Counted from the first letter of the stretch, positions 1 through 8,670 are shown. The stretch is 64,000 nt of DNA from Anabaena azotica FACHB-119 (GCF_014697625.1 NZ_JACJSG010000010.1:62001-126000), one strand, 5' to 3'. Notes: generated from the letters alone by a model not told the origin. Made by a program: numbers and translations.

Positions 1-1045
1 ATAAATGTTGCAAGTCTCTTTGTAAAGATTCTCGCATTAACATTTCTTCAGGTGTGACACCATCAGTTTCTAATAGTTCGCCTAATTCGGTGTCTTTATC
101 TTTACCAACTTTAGTTTCTAAAGAAACAGAACGAGGAACTCTTAAGAGAACTTCCCGTACTTGGGTGGGTGTCATATCTAACTCAATTGCTAAGTCTTCT
201 AAGGTAGGAGTGCGACCTTTTTCTTGTGCAATTTTACGTTGAGCTTTTTTAATTTTGTTTAATTTTTCTGTAATATGAACAGGGAGACGAATTGTGCGGC
301 TAGAAGTAGCGATCGCTCTTGTAATTCCTTGACGAATCCACCAGTAAGCATAGGTACTAAAACGATATCCTTTAGTGGGGTCAAACTTCTCAACAGCTCG
401 CTCCAAGCCGAGAGTACCTTCTTGCACTAAGTCTAATAATTCTAGACCCCGATTTTGATATTTCTTAGCAACAGACACAACTAAGCGCAAATTAGCCTTA
501 ATCATGTGTTCCTTTGACTGAAGACCTTGGGATTGCATCTTTTCCAACTCTTCTACAGTCATTTTGGCAATTTCTGCCCAACGCCGTTTACCTTCTGATA
601 AAATTGGCTTAAGATCAGATAAGTTTATACCTGCTGTAGATGCCCATCTTTCCAAAGAAGGGCGATGTCCTAATTCTGATGCTAGGCGCTCTTGCACTTC
701 AATTAAATGGAGATAAGGCGCAGCGACTGCATCCCCTTGCTTGGCAGCGTTAGCCAGAACTGTCCGCAACTTTAAGTAACGCTGGACTTTTTGAGCTTCA
801 GAAACTTCTTCGTCTCGTCCTAACAAACGGACTCGACCGATTTCTTGAAGGTATAGACGTACCAAGTCTGTACTCCGACGGTTAGCACTAGCACCAAAAG
901 TAGCCGGATCAGCAGCAGCTATCTCTAACTCTTGGATATCATCCACCGACAAATCACTGTCATCAATGGCGAAATCCGTGTCTAAAGCCTGACGGGACTT
1001 TTGGGAATTGTAGGTGGCATCTGCGAAATAAGATGTTGCTGGCAT
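1..1045 (-). CDS. sigC: Group 2 RNA polymerase sigma factor, SigC type (3' end outside window)
   Basis: Sigma-70-family promoter-recognition subunit of RNA polymerase. I translated it from the minus strand; it starts at an ATG at 1045 and runs off the window edge, so about 348 codons are visible and region 4 is cut. The N-terminus reads MPATSYFADATYNSQ. Region 1.2 (STDLVRLYLQEIGRV), region 2 with its core-binding and -10 motifs (LDLVQEGTLGLERAVEKFD, then YRFSTYAYWWIRQGITRAI) and region 3 (IRLPVHITEKLNKIKKAQ) are all clear. The short acidic N-terminus, lacking the long region 1.1 of the primary factor, indicates group 2. The IAIDDSDLSV-like start resembles Anabaena SigC as I remember it; SigB-type paralogues are the alternative. 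The 640 bp upstream are non-coding, leaving room for a regulated promoter. Confidence 0.85.
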   Translation of the reverse strand, partial: MPATSYFADATYNSQKSRQALDTDFAIDDSDLSVDDIQELEIAAADPATFGASANRRSTDLVRLYLQEIGRVRLLGRDEEVSEAQKVQRYLKLRTVLANAAKQGDAVAAPYLHLIEVQERLASELGHRPSLERWASTAGINLSDLKPILSEGKRRWAEIAKMTVEELEKMQSQGLQSKEHMIKANLRLVVSVAKKYQNRGLELLDLVQEGTLGLERAVEKFDPTKGYRFSTYAYWWIRQGITRAIATSSRTIRLPVHITEKLNKIKKAQRKIAQEKGRTPTLEDLAIELDMTPTQVREVLLRVPRSVSLETKVGKDKDTELGELLETDGVTPEEMLMRESLQRDLQHL

Positions 1046-1689
1046 AAGATCGTCTCTATGGCTCCAGGTAACAATTTGCGGTCAGCTATTATTTTTAACT
1101 GTTGCTATTGTTCCCGTGATTGTAGATGAACTAACACGGTTGAGGTTTTCACTAAGATTTTTTTAAAAAAACCTTAATGGTTGTTTTTCAGACATTACAG
1201 ACGCGCTAAAGTCGGCTATTAAATGTCTGATTGAACCAATAGCTATTCAAATTCACGATTAGACTTTATATTTCAATACAGTTCAGTTAAGGCTAAATTG
1301 GATGCCAAAATGATAAAACATCTGAACTTATCGGCGTTTATCCTATTTATCGGCGGTTAATTACTGTTATCTGAACCGTATTGCTTTATATTCCGAATTA
1401 CTTAGTGAGCATTTTCACCTTTTGGGCTATTAGCTGTTACTTGAGTATTTTGTATAAACATATTTCAGTAAAAATCAAGTTTACTATCGGGATAGTCACA
1501 TCTACAGGGATACACAAGTAGTTTCCTGACGATTTTATAATTTTTTTCTCAGGATTTTTTGGGACTCAGTAAGTTATCAGTTATCAGTTATCAGTTATCA
1601 GTTATCAGTTATCAGTTGTTAGGTGTCGGTTAACCGTTGACTATTGACTGTTGACTATGGACTATGGACTATGGACTAATGACCATTGA
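1046..1689. repeat. Intergenic region with STRR tracts
   Basis: A 644-bp gap between the start of sigC and the end of gpsA. The first 500 bp are AT-rich with no ORF or RNA fold that I recognise; this is the probable sigC promoter/leader. From about 1573 to 1618 there is a tandem TTATCAG-type heptamer array, followed at about 1637-1694 by a (GACTATG)n/(GACTGTT)n array. The gpsA stop codon lies inside the second array. Confidence 0.7.
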
Positions 1690-2616
1690 CTAATAACCAT
1701 ATTCTGGCTTGATGTCTCGCAGCATGAGTTCATCAAGGGCTTGTTTGGGTGTGACTTCGCTTTGTAGTAATCGGTAAACTTGTTCGGTAATGGGCATAAC
1801 TATATTTTGCTGCCTAGCTAATTGGATTAATACCTGACAAGTGTTGACTCCTTCGGCGGTTCCTGGTAGTTTGGCAAGAATTTGTGTCAAGGTTTCACCA
1901 CTAGCTAATTGATAGCCAACTTGGTAGTTGCGGCTTAAGGCACTATTGCAGGTGGCTAACAAATCTCCTAGACCGGATAAACCATAAAATGTTTCCGTTT
2001 TCGCACCCCAACAATTGCCGATGCGAATGATTTCTGTGAGTCCGCGTGTGACTAAGGCGGCTTTGGCGTTAGTGCCTAATTGCAAACCGTCACATACACC
2101 AGCTGCGATCGCAATTACATTCTTCAGTGTACCGCCCAACTCCACACCCACAGGGTCGGGATTTGTATAGACGCGAAAACGAGATGAAGAAAATGCTAAC
2201 TGCACCCTAGCGGCGGCGCTATCTACACTACTAGCTACTACCGTGGCGGCTGGTAAAGATTGGTCAATTTCTTTTGATAAATTTGGCCCAGATAAAACAA
2301 CTACTGGATGATTAGGAAAGCATGATTGCCAAATTTGCGAGGGTGTATAGATAGTTTCAGGTTCTAAACCTTTGGTAGCGGTGACAAATATTGTTTCTGG
2401 TGGAAGGGTAAGAGATTGGATTTTTAAAGCAACTTCTCTCACCCCTTTCATGGAGATGGCAGAGAGGATGATATCAGCATCTTTGATAACTTCTGCCAGT
2501 GTTTCATTCCCTTGCCTTGACCACACACGCACCCTATGGCCGTTTGCTAGTGCTAAATTTGCTAGGGATGCACCCCAAGCACCTGCGCCTAAAATTGATA
2601 TGGTAGTTTCTTGCAC
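1690..2616 (-). CDS. gpsA: Glycerol-3-phosphate dehydrogenase [NAD(P)+]
   Basis: Reduces dihydroxyacetone phosphate to sn-glycerol-3-phosphate for phospholipid synthesis; soluble enzyme. The N-terminal Rossmann dinucleotide motif is ISILGAGAWGASLA. Further on come VLSGPNLSKEI, the substrate-domain block GGTLKNVIAIAAGVCDGL and GLSGLGDLLATC, all family hallmarks. The open frame extends 37 codons further upstream, to 2727, but that part is proline/serine-rich and is translated from STRR repeats. I therefore place the start at the GTG at 2616 (VQETTISILGAGAW), giving 308 residues, the normal size. Its stop codon sits in another repeat array. lipA lies upstream in the same direction and may be co-transcribed. 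Confidence 0.9.
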   Translation of the reverse strand: MQETTISILGAGAWGASLANLALANGHRVRVWSRQGNETLAEVIKDADIILSAISMKGVREVALKIQSLTLPPETIFVTATKGLEPETIYTPSQIWQSCFPNHPVVVLSGPNLSKEIDQSLPAATVVASSVDSAAARVQLAFSSSRFRVYTNPDPVGVELGGTLKNVIAIAAGVCDGLQLGTNAKAALVTRGLTEIIRIGNCWGAKTETFYGLSGLGDLLATCNSALSRNYQVGYQLASGETLTQILAKLPGTAEGVNTCQVLIQLARQQNIVMPITEQVYRLLQSEVTPKQALDELMLRDIKPEYGY

Positions 2617-2632
2617 TGATAGGTAGAAATGG

Positions 2633-2766
2633 GGAATGGGGACTGGGGACTGGGGACTGGGGGAGATGAGGAGCAGAGGAGCAGAGGAGCAGGGGAGCAG
2701 AGGAGAGTAACAACTGTCACCTGTCACCTGTCAACTGTCAACTGTCAACTGTCAACTGTCAACTGC
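2633..2766. repeat. Composite STRR block between lipA and gpsA
   Basis: Three repeat families are stacked without spacing: (GGGGACT)n at about 2637-2662, an (AGGAGCAG)n-like purine tract at about 2666-2705, and (AACTGTC)n/(ACCTGTC)n at about 2708-2764. They fill the gap almost completely and create the spurious N-terminal extension of gpsA. Confidence 0.8.
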
Positions 2767-2776
2767 TCTCTACTCC

Positions 2777-3661
2777 CTACTCAACAATCTTGTTGCGGGG
2801 GTGACGCTGCATTAGTTCTCTGACTTGCTCGGCGTGGTAGGAACTTCTGGTTAAGGGTGAGGAAACTACTTGTAAAAATCCCAGTTCTTCACCGTAGGCT
2901 TGCCAAGCGGCGAATTGTTCTGGAGTAACAAAGTCGTTGACTTGCAAGTGTTTTTGACTGGGTTGGAGATATTGCCCAATTGTCAGGATATCGCAATCTA
3001 CGGCGCGGAGGTCTTGCATGACTTGGCGAATTTCTGCGTCTGTTTCACCTAAGCCCACCATGATACCAGATTTGGTGTAGAGCCAAGGGGCAATTTGACG
3101 CGATCGCTCCAGTAATTCTAGGGTGCGATCGTAGTTACCTTGCGGTCGGACTCGTCGATACAGGCGGGGAATTGTTTCTGTATTATGGTTGAGTACCTCT
3201 GGCGATGCTTGGAGAATTATCTTTAAAGCTTCCCAGTTACCGCACAAGTCAGGAATTAACACTTCAATTGTGGTATTGGGCGATACTGCACGCACCTCTT
3301 CAATACACTTAACAAATTGTGATGCACCACCATCTGGTAAATCATCTCGGTTAACTGAAGTGATAACCACATGATTAAGTCTCATCCGCCGCACAGCTTC
3401 CGCTAGTCTCGTTGGTTCTGTGGGGTCGAGAGCTTTGGGTTTTTTCTCAAAATCAATATCACAGTAAGGACAGGCACGGGTGCAAGCTGGCCCCATAATT
3501 AAAAATGTGGCAGTACCAGCTTGGAAGCACTCACCAATATTCGGACATGACGCTTCCTCGCAAACTGTATTTAAGGCTAAATCCCGCAATATTTCTTTAA
3601 CGTTACCAACACGCTCCCATTGGGGCGCTTTTACCCGCAGCCAGTCTGGTTTTACAGTCAC
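2777..3661 (-). CDS. lipA: Lipoyl synthase
   Basis: Radical-SAM enzyme that inserts two sulfurs into protein-bound octanoyl groups to make lipoate for 2-oxoacid dehydrogenases and glycine cleavage. The 294-residue product has the radical-SAM cluster motif CTRACPYC (CxxxCxxC) near residue 60 and the LipA-specific auxiliary-cluster cysteines in [12 protein letters not shown] upstream. It also has GLGETDAEI and, near the C-terminus, the conserved [12 protein letters not shown] with the RSSY serine that ligates the auxiliary cluster. Length is normal. Cyanobacteria often carry two lipA paralogues, so this may be one of a pair. Confidence 0.93.
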   Translation of the reverse strand: MTVKPDWLRVKAPQWERVGNVKEILRDLALNTVCEEASCPNIGECFQAGTATFLIMGPACTRACPYCDIDFEKKPKALDPTEPTRLAEAVRRMRLNHVVITSVNRDDLPDGGASQFVKCIEEVRAVSPNTTIEVLIPDLCGNWEALKIILQASPEVLNHNTETIPRLYRRVRPQGNYDRTLELLERSRQIAPWLYTKSGIMVGLGETDAEIRQVMQDLRAVDCDILTIGQYLQPSQKHLQVNDFVTPEQFAAWQAYGEELGFLQVVSSPLTRSSYHAEQVRELMQRHPRNKIVE

Positions 3662-3778
3662 AATCCGCTTTCACCAATGAATGTTATACAAATCTAATCC
3701 TAGCAAGCAAATTCCTTTCTATTCATTTCTACATACAGCATATTTTGGCTAGATGAGGTACAAGCGTAGAACCCAACA

Positions 3779-3814
3779 CAATGTAGAGACGTTACATGTA
3801 ACGTCTCTACATTG
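3779..3814. repeat. Perfect 36-bp palindrome (TAGAGACGTTACATG half-site)
   Basis: An uninterrupted perfect palindrome with half-sequence CAATGTAGAGACGTTACA and no loop. A shorter, closely related perfect palindrome (core GACGTTGCATGCAACGTC) is at 12922-12947, so this is a dispersed element rather than a local operator. The rest of 3662-3976 shows no gene. Confidence 0.8.
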
Positions 3815-3976
3815 AAAGTATTTCACGAATATCGAAACTGCTATATATAGATGTGTTTTTGATTTACTATTTTTTCCTGTGGGCTGTCAACCGCCAACAG
3901 TTGACGTAATTTAAAAACGTAATAGCCTATTCGCTATTATTTATGTTAAAATGGGAGAGATTTACGATTTTATTTA

Positions 3977-4050
3977 CGGGATGTAGCGCAGCTTGGTAGC
4001 GCACTTCGTTCGGGACGAAGGGGCCGCTGGTTCGAATCCAGTCATCCCGA
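3977..4050 (+). tRNA. tRNA-Pro (anticodon CGG)
   Basis: A 74-nt cloverleaf. The acceptor stem CGGGATG pairs with CATCCCG, with discriminator A. The D-arm contains AGCTTGGTAGCGC, and the anticodon stem-loop is CTTCG-TTCGGGA-CGAAG, giving anticodon CGG (codon CCG). The T-arm has GGTTCGAATCC. The CCA end is not encoded. A T-run (TTTGTTTTTT) follows directly and could act in termination. Confidence 0.95.
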
Positions 4051-4060
4051 TTTGTTTTTT

Positions 4061-4228
4061 ATGCGATCGCCACCACAGGATTCGGTTTTGTAACCAAACG
4101 ATATGCGATCGCCACCACAGGATTCGGTTTTGTAACCAAACGATATGCGATCGCCACCACAGGATTCGATTTTGTCAGCAAACTAATTGCGATCGCAACC
4201 ACACAACTTAGTTTCGTCACAAAACAAT
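4061..4228. repeat. Four tandem 42-bp units, each carrying a HIP1 site
   Basis: Units at 4061-4102, 4103-4144, 4145-4186 and 4187-4228. The first two are identical, the third has a few substitutions and the fourth is more diverged. Each begins with (A/T)TGCGATCGC followed by C/AACCACA. Because 42 is divisible by three, a reading frame stays open through the array, but it begins inside the tRNA and is not a gene. Confidence 0.85.
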
Positions 4229-4267
4229 TAAAAACCCTTCCCCACTAATTTAATTACCCCACTCCCT

Positions 4268-4309
4268 ATAATACAATCGTGTTATATGATACCTGCACAG
4301 CTAATGAAC
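4268..4309 (+). repeat. Left copy of a 42/43-bp direct repeat (promoter plus start codon)
   Basis: Matches 5382-5424 with one substitution and one single-base indel. It contains the TATGAT -10-like hexamer at 4285-4290 and the ATGAAC that begins the CHAT gene in the right-hand copy. Here the sequence diverges straight after ATGAAC and the frame is lost. The -35-like TTGCCA is not part of this copy. Confidence 0.8.
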
Positions 4310-4330
4310 TAAAGTTATTAGTCATTATTA

Positions 4331-4427
4331 TTTGTAGGGTGGGCATTGCCCACCAAAAACATGATACTGAATAAACATTTGTAGGGTGGGCAGTGCAGCA
4401 CCAAAAGCGTAATACTGAATAAGAACA
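4331..4427. repeat. Two diverged copies of a ~47-bp GTAGGGTGGGCA repeat
   Basis: Two head-to-tail copies, each starting TTTGTAGGGTGGGCA and ending GATACTGAATAA or ATACTGAATAAG. The first contains the short inverted repeat TGGGCATTGCCCA. It fills the space between the left direct repeat and the DUF433 gene. Confidence 0.6.
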
Positions 4428-4502
4428 TTAGCTCATCAAAAAAGCAAATCCTCTCTACGTTAAGTTAGGATTATTCTGTACCAGATTTAGGAAAGTTAAT
4501 CC

Positions 4503-4835
4503 ATGAGCCTCGTTTTGAAATCTGAGACACCGCCTCTGCGAGAAGATGAAACCGGAGCCATTCGAGTTGGCAATTCCAGGGTTTTATTGGAGACTGTGAT
4601 TCGAGCGTTTCAAGATGGTGCTTCCCCTGAGTCTATTGTTCATCGGTACTCGACTCTATCATTGTCTGATGTCTACAATGCAATTGCTTACTATCTTCGG
4701 CATCAGGATGCTGTAGAAGCATACTTGAATCAGAGAGAACAGTTAGCCCAATCAGTGCAGCAACGTTTGTCTACTATTCAACCTGACCTCAGTTTAATAC
4801 GTAATCGCTTACTATCTCAGCAGAATCAAGAGTAA
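4503..4835 (+). CDS. DUF433-type antitoxin-like protein
   Basis: 110 residues. The core, IRVGNSRVLLETVIRAFQDG then SPESIVHRYSTLSLSDVYNAIAYYL, fits the DUF433 winged-helix pattern: a strand with a conserved R/G, then a helix-turn-helix reading x-ASPE-I. The helical tail (residues 70-110, EAYLNQREQLAQSV...) probably contacts the partner. The next gene, a DUF5615 PIN-like protein, starts 5 bp after the stop, the usual DUF433-DUF5615 order of a VapBC-like module. Predicted role: DNA-binding antitoxin and autoregulator. The pair lies between two copies of the CHAT promoter segment. Confidence 0.75.
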   Translation: MSLVLKSETPPLREDETGAIRVGNSRVLLETVIRAFQDGASPESIVHRYSTLSLSDVYNAIAYYLRHQDAVEAYLNQREQLAQSVQQRLSTIQPDLSLIRNRLLSQQNQE

Positions 4836-4840
4836 GGGTT

Positions 4841-5191
4841 ATGTTGAGTTTGTTAAGTGATGAGAATTTCAACGGTGATATTGTACGGGGGCTATTTTTG
4901 CGTCAACCAAATCTTGATCTACTTAGGGTTCAAGATGTTGGTTTGCGGGAAGTAGATGATCCAGCTATTTTAGATTGGGCAGCAATTAATGAGCGTATTT
5001 TGCTTACTCATGATCGTGCCACAATGCCAGATTTTGCTTACAACCGCTTGGTACAAGGAGAAGCGATGGCAGGTATGTTTGTAGTTAATGATCGAATGCT
5101 AATTCGGCAAGCCATTGATGAGCTATTGTTATTGATAAATTTTAGTGAACAAGCAGAATGGCAGGGAGTTGTACTATATTTACCTTTGTGA
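4841..5191 (+). CDS. DUF5615 PIN-like toxin-like nuclease
   Basis: 116 residues. It starts LLSDENFNGDIVRGL, the DUF5615 signature in which the first acidic residues of the PIN fold are D-E-N. The middle has DPAILDWAAINERILLTHDRATMPD, whose LLTHDR-D segment supplies the second acidic cluster of these RNases. Predicted metal-dependent RNase toxin neutralised by the upstream DUF433 protein. Start: ATG five bases after the antitoxin stop, with AAGGG just upstream. Family membership is a motif reading; activity is inferred. Confidence 0.75.
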   Translation: MLSLLSDENFNGDIVRGLFLRQPNLDLLRVQDVGLREVDDPAILDWAAINERILLTHDRATMPDFAYNRLVQGEAMAGMFVVNDRMLIRQAIDELLLLINFSEQAEWQGVVLYLPL

Positions 5192-5262
5192 AAGCCAAAG
5201 TCTCGCTCAAGAAATTAATAGTAGCAAAGGCTAAGAGAATTGATACTCAGCAAGAGCCTGGG

Positions 5263-5376
5263 CGAATGTAATTCGCGGCTACACAAGCGAAGTCCGCCTT
5301 CGCGGACTAAAAATCAAGGTCTTAAACCTGCCTTCGCAGGTTTCGTCTGTGTAGAAGCGGTTTCTAACCGCCCTTT
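5263..5376. repeat. Dispersed multi-hairpin repeat (CGCGGCTACACAA ... GGTTTCTAACCG)
   Basis: Three short inverted repeats in series: GCGAATGTAATTCGC, a stem around AGTCCGCCTTCGCGGACT, and AAACCTGCCTTCGCAGGTTT. The block ends with GCGGTTTCTAACCGC. This is the style of non-coding dispersed repeat common in Nostoc genomes. It ends directly at the -35 region of the CHAT gene. Confidence 0.65.
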
Positions 5377-5404
5377 TTGCCATAATAGAATCGTGTTATA
5401 TGAT
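5377..5404 (+). promoter_or_regulatory. Putative sigma-70 promoter of the CHAT cassette
   Basis: TTGCCA at 5377-5382, a 16-bp spacer, then TATGAT at 5399-5404. Transcription would start about 8 nt before the ATG at 5419, giving a nearly leaderless mRNA without a Shine-Dalgarno sequence. The -10 half belongs to the direct repeat shared with 4268-4309. Confidence 0.5.
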
Positions 5405-5424
5405 ACCTGCACCAGCTAATGAAC
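5382..5424 (+). repeat. Right copy of the 42/43-bp direct repeat
   Basis: Second copy of the segment at 4268-4309. It spans the -10 region and the first two codons of the CHAT gene. The two copies bracket about 1.07 kb containing the DUF433/DUF5615 pair. Confidence 0.8.
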
Positions 5425-8400
5425 GAACAGCGCCTACAGGCTTATTATCAGCTAATTAAAAATCTGCTAGATTGCCCTAGCGGTGAAGAAACGGAGATAT
5501 TAGCAGCTAATAGAGAATTGCTGGATGCTGACTTTGTGCAGGTGTTGATAGCAGAAGCAGAAAATTTTGCCCAGCAGGGAGAGGAAGATATCGCGGAATG
5601 GTTGAGAAACTTAGCAACATCTCTCACCTCAAAAACACAGTCTATTTCTGAAGAAGATATACAGACTTATTTACAATTTATATTAGAGGTACTACGAACA
5701 ACAGAAGAAAGTGAGGGTGACGCTCAAGTAATATACCCATTGTTAGCAGCCAATACCGATAAACTTGATGATATCTTCGCGGAATTATTGCGCCTTTTGG
5801 CAACAAATGCACTAGCTGAAGCAGATAGAGCAGAATACATTGCCGCAGTAATTGGTAATTTTAGTAATCTGATTCAGCATTTTCCCTTGGGTAGCAAAGC
5901 CAACAACATAGAAATTGCGATCGCTGGTTATGAAATTGCCTTCAGCGTCTATACGCGCAGCATTTTTCCTGAACAATGGGCAACCACGCAAAATAATCTG
6001 GGGAATGCTTACTCTGACAGAATATTAGGAGACAGAGCCGGCAATCTCGAACAAGCGATCGCTGCATTTCATGCGGCACTGGAAGTCAGAACTCGCAACA
6101 CCTTTCCTGTTGATTGGGCAACCACACAAAATAATTTGGGGAATGGTTATTCTGAGAGAATATTAGGAGACAGAGCCGACAATCTCGAACAAGCGATCAC
6201 TGCATATAAGGCGGCGCTGGAAGTTAAAACCCGCAACGGCTTTCCTGAACAATGGGCAGGTACGCAAAATAATTTGGGGACTGCTTACTCTGACAGAATA
6301 TTAGGAGACAGAGCCGACAATCTCGAACAAGCGATCGCTGCATATAAGGCGGCGCTGGAAGTCAGAACCCGCAGTACCTTTCCTGAACAATGGGCAATGA
6401 CGCAAAATAATTTGGGGACTGCTTACTCTGACAGAATATTAGGAGACAGAGCCGACAATCTCGAACAAGCAATTGCTGCATTTCATGCGGCGCTGGAAGT
6501 ATATACCAGTACAGCTTTTCCTGAACAATGGGCAATGACGCAAAACAATCTGGGGACTGCTTACTCTGACAGAATATTAGGAGACAGAGCCGACAATCTC
6601 GAACAAGCAATTGCTGCATTTCATGCGGCGCTGGAAGTATATACCAGTACAACTTTTCCTGAACAATGGGCAACCACGCAAAATAATCTGGGGACTGCTT
6701 ACCGTAACAGAGTATTAGGAGACAGAGCCGACAATCTCGAACAAGCAATTGCTGCATTTCATGCGGCGCTGGAAGTATATACCAGTACAGCTTTTCCTGA
6801 ACAATGGGCAGGTACGCAAAATAATCTGGGGAATGCTTACCGTAACAGAATATTAGGAGACAGAGCCGACAATCTCGAACAAGCGATCACTGCATATAAG
6901 GCGGCGCTGGAAGTCAGAACCCGCAGTACCTTTCCTGAACAATGGGCAATGACGCAAAATAATTTGGGGACTGCTTACTCTGAGAGAATGTTAGGAGGCA
7001 GAACCGACAATCTCGAACAAGCAATTGCTGCATTTCATGCGGCGCTGGAAATTAGAACCCGTACAGCTTTTCCCCAAAATCATGCAGGAACTTTATTCAA
7101 TCTCGGCAGTTTATACCAAGAAGAACAACAATTTAACTCAGCTTACAATACCTTTGCTCAAGCAATAGCAACTGTCGAAGCTTTACGAGGTGAAATTAAT
7201 GCAGGTGATAATTTAGGTGAAGAAGCCAAGCGCAAACAAGCAGAAGAATGGAATAAACTTTATAGACGCATGGTGGAAGTTTGCCTAGCATTGGGCAAAG
7301 ACAATGAAGCGATAGAATATATTGAACGCAGCAAAACCCGCTATTTAGTAGAACTATTAAGCAAAGCAGACTCAATAAATCAAGAAAATCTCCCTGACAT
7401 AGACAGCAATATCCGTTTTGCACAAATTCAAAATCTTTTAGACGATGAAACCGTTATTATCCAATGGTATATATTTACTGATTGTTTTCGTGCTTTCATC
7501 ATCACTAAAAACCATCAACCAAGCATTTGGCAATCAACTTCAGAAGATTTAGACAATTTAATAAACTGGACTGATAATTACCTGCAAATTTACTTTGAAA
7601 ATAAACGAAAGTGGCGATATCAGCTAAACGAGCAACTAACCCAACTAAATCAAATCCTTCATCTCAATCAGATAATTTCTCTCATTCCCTCCCAATACAA
7701 AAAACTGATTCTCATTCCCCATCGTTATTTACATTTATTCCCACTCCATGCTGTACCGCTAGTTAATAACGACTCATCAAAACCAGAATATTTATTTGAT
7801 AGATTCCCTCATGGCGTAAGTTATGCCCCAAGTAATCAACTTTTACGATTTACTCAACGCCAAGCGCAAAAATTAGCAACCCCAGAGTTAAATCAATTCA
7901 GCAATTTATTTGCCATTCAAAACCCCACCAACGATTTAGCCTTCACCGATATCGAAGTCGAAACCATAGCCGCAGATTTTCAACCCCAACAAATCCTCAA
8001 ACATCACCAAGCCACCAAAGCCGGATTAACAGCAACACCAACAAATGAAAACCTCAGCAATTCCCAATGGCTGCATTTTTCTTGTCACGGTTACTTTAAC
8101 TTCAGTTTCCCCTTAAAATCTGGTTTACAGTTAGCCGATGCAGTAGTTTCTAACATTCCCAGCACCATCAATTCATCAAGCTACCTGATAATTGACGACG
8201 AAACAGCAATTGATTTAGATAAATGCCTCACCCTAGAAGATATCTTTCAATTAAACTTAAATAACTGTCGTCTCGTCTGTCTCTCCGCTTGCGAAACTGG
8301 TTTTATTGACCCTATAAATGACAGCGATGAATATATAGGCTTGACAAGTGGTTTTATCCGTGCTGGTGCAACTAACATCATTAGTAGTTTATGGGCAGTT

Positions 8401-8670
8401 AGCGACTTTCACACAGCTTTACTAATGATTAAATTTTATGAAAACTTACCGATTTATCAATATAATGTGTCGTTAGCCTTGAATCATACCCAAGCATGGT
8501 TACGCCAAGCAACGCAAGGAGAAATCGTCAAGTGGGTGAAAGGTAAAACTAATATGCAAAATACACAACAGCAAAAAATCATTAAGTTATTACAAGAATA
8601 TAGACCTAAGCAACAACCATTTAAAAGACCAGAATTTTGGGCGGCTTTTTGTGCTATTTCTCCAGTTTAG
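5419..8670 (+). CDS. TPR-CHAT caspase-like protease
   Basis: 1083 residues. Residues 1-165 are an acidic helical region. About 170-560 is an array of near-identical 46-residue tetratricopeptide-like units with core TQNNLGTAYSDRILGD / NLEQAIAAFHAALEV, eight of which carry the TQNNLG motif. A helical linker with a last TPR-like segment follows. Residues about 690-1083 form a CHAT domain with a clan-CD protease dyad: His890 in WLHFSCHGYF and Cys958 in CLSACETG. These are followed by GLTSGFIRAGATNIISSLWAV. CHAT proteases include separase-like enzymes and the TPR-CHAT subunit of Craspase, which cleave a specific neighbouring substrate when triggered. No CRISPR effector is nearby. The next two genes, co-oriented, are the obvious partners. 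Confidence 0.9.
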   Translation: MNEQRLQAYYQLIKNLLDCPSGEETEILAANRELLDADFVQVLIAEAENFAQQGEEDIAEWLRNLATSLTSKTQSISEEDIQTYLQFILEVLRTTEESEGDAQVIYPLLAANTDKLDDIFAELLRLLATNALAEADRAEYIAAVIGNFSNLIQHFPLGSKANNIEIAIAGYEIAFSVYTRSIFPEQWATTQNNLGNAYSDRILGDRAGNLEQAIAAFHAALEVRTRNTFPVDWATTQNNLGNGYSERILGDRADNLEQAITAYKAALEVKTRNGFPEQWAGTQNNLGTAYSDRILGDRADNLEQAIAAYKAALEVRTRSTFPEQWAMTQNNLGTAYSDRILGDRADNLEQAIAAFHAALEVYTSTAFPEQWAMTQNNLGTAYSDRILGDRADNLEQAIAAFHAALEVYTSTTFPEQWATTQNNLGTAYRNRVLGDRADNLEQAIAAFHAALEVYTSTAFPEQWAGTQNNLGNAYRNRILGDRADNLEQAITAYKAALEVRTRSTFPEQWAMTQNNLGTAYSERMLGGRTDNLEQAIAAFHAALEIRTRTAFPQNHAGTLFNLGSLYQEEQQFNSAYNTFAQAIATVEALRGEINAGDNLGEEAKRKQAEEWNKLYRRMVEVCLALGKDNEAIEYIERSKTRYLVELLSKADSINQENLPDIDSNIRFAQIQNLLDDETVIIQWYIFTDCFRAFIITKNHQPSIWQSTSEDLDNLINWTDNYLQIYFENKRKWRYQLNEQLTQLNQILHLNQIISLIPSQYKKLILIPHRYLHLFPLHAVPLVNNDSSKPEYLFDRFPHGVSYAPSNQLLRFTQRQAQKLATPELNQFSNLFAIQNPTNDLAFTDIEVETIAADFQPQQILKHHQATKAGLTATPTNENLSNSQWLHFSCHGYFNFSFPLKSGLQLADAVVSNIPSTINSSSYLIIDDETAIDLDKCLTLEDIFQLNLNNCRLVCLSACETGFIDPINDSDEYIGLTSGFIRAGATNIISSLWAVSDFHTALLMIKFYENLPIYQYNVSLALNHTQAWLRQATQGEIVKWVKGKTNMQNTQQQKIIKLLQEYRPKQQPFKRPEFWAAFCAISPV

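Noticed and set aside
2617..2727. N-terminal extension of GpsA by 37 residues
   Set aside because: Encoded entirely by STRR repeats and absent from the enzyme family; the GTG at 2616 gives the normal length.
3993..4211. 72-codon + strand ORF reading a CDRHHRIRFCNQTI repeat peptide
   Set aside because: It starts inside tRNA-Pro and continues through the 42-bp tandem repeat; the frame is open only because the unit length is divisible by three.
6362..6757. 131-codon minus-strand ORF with internal repeats
   Set aside because: Exact antisense of the CHAT TPR repeats; its repeats mirror the 138-bp DNA units.
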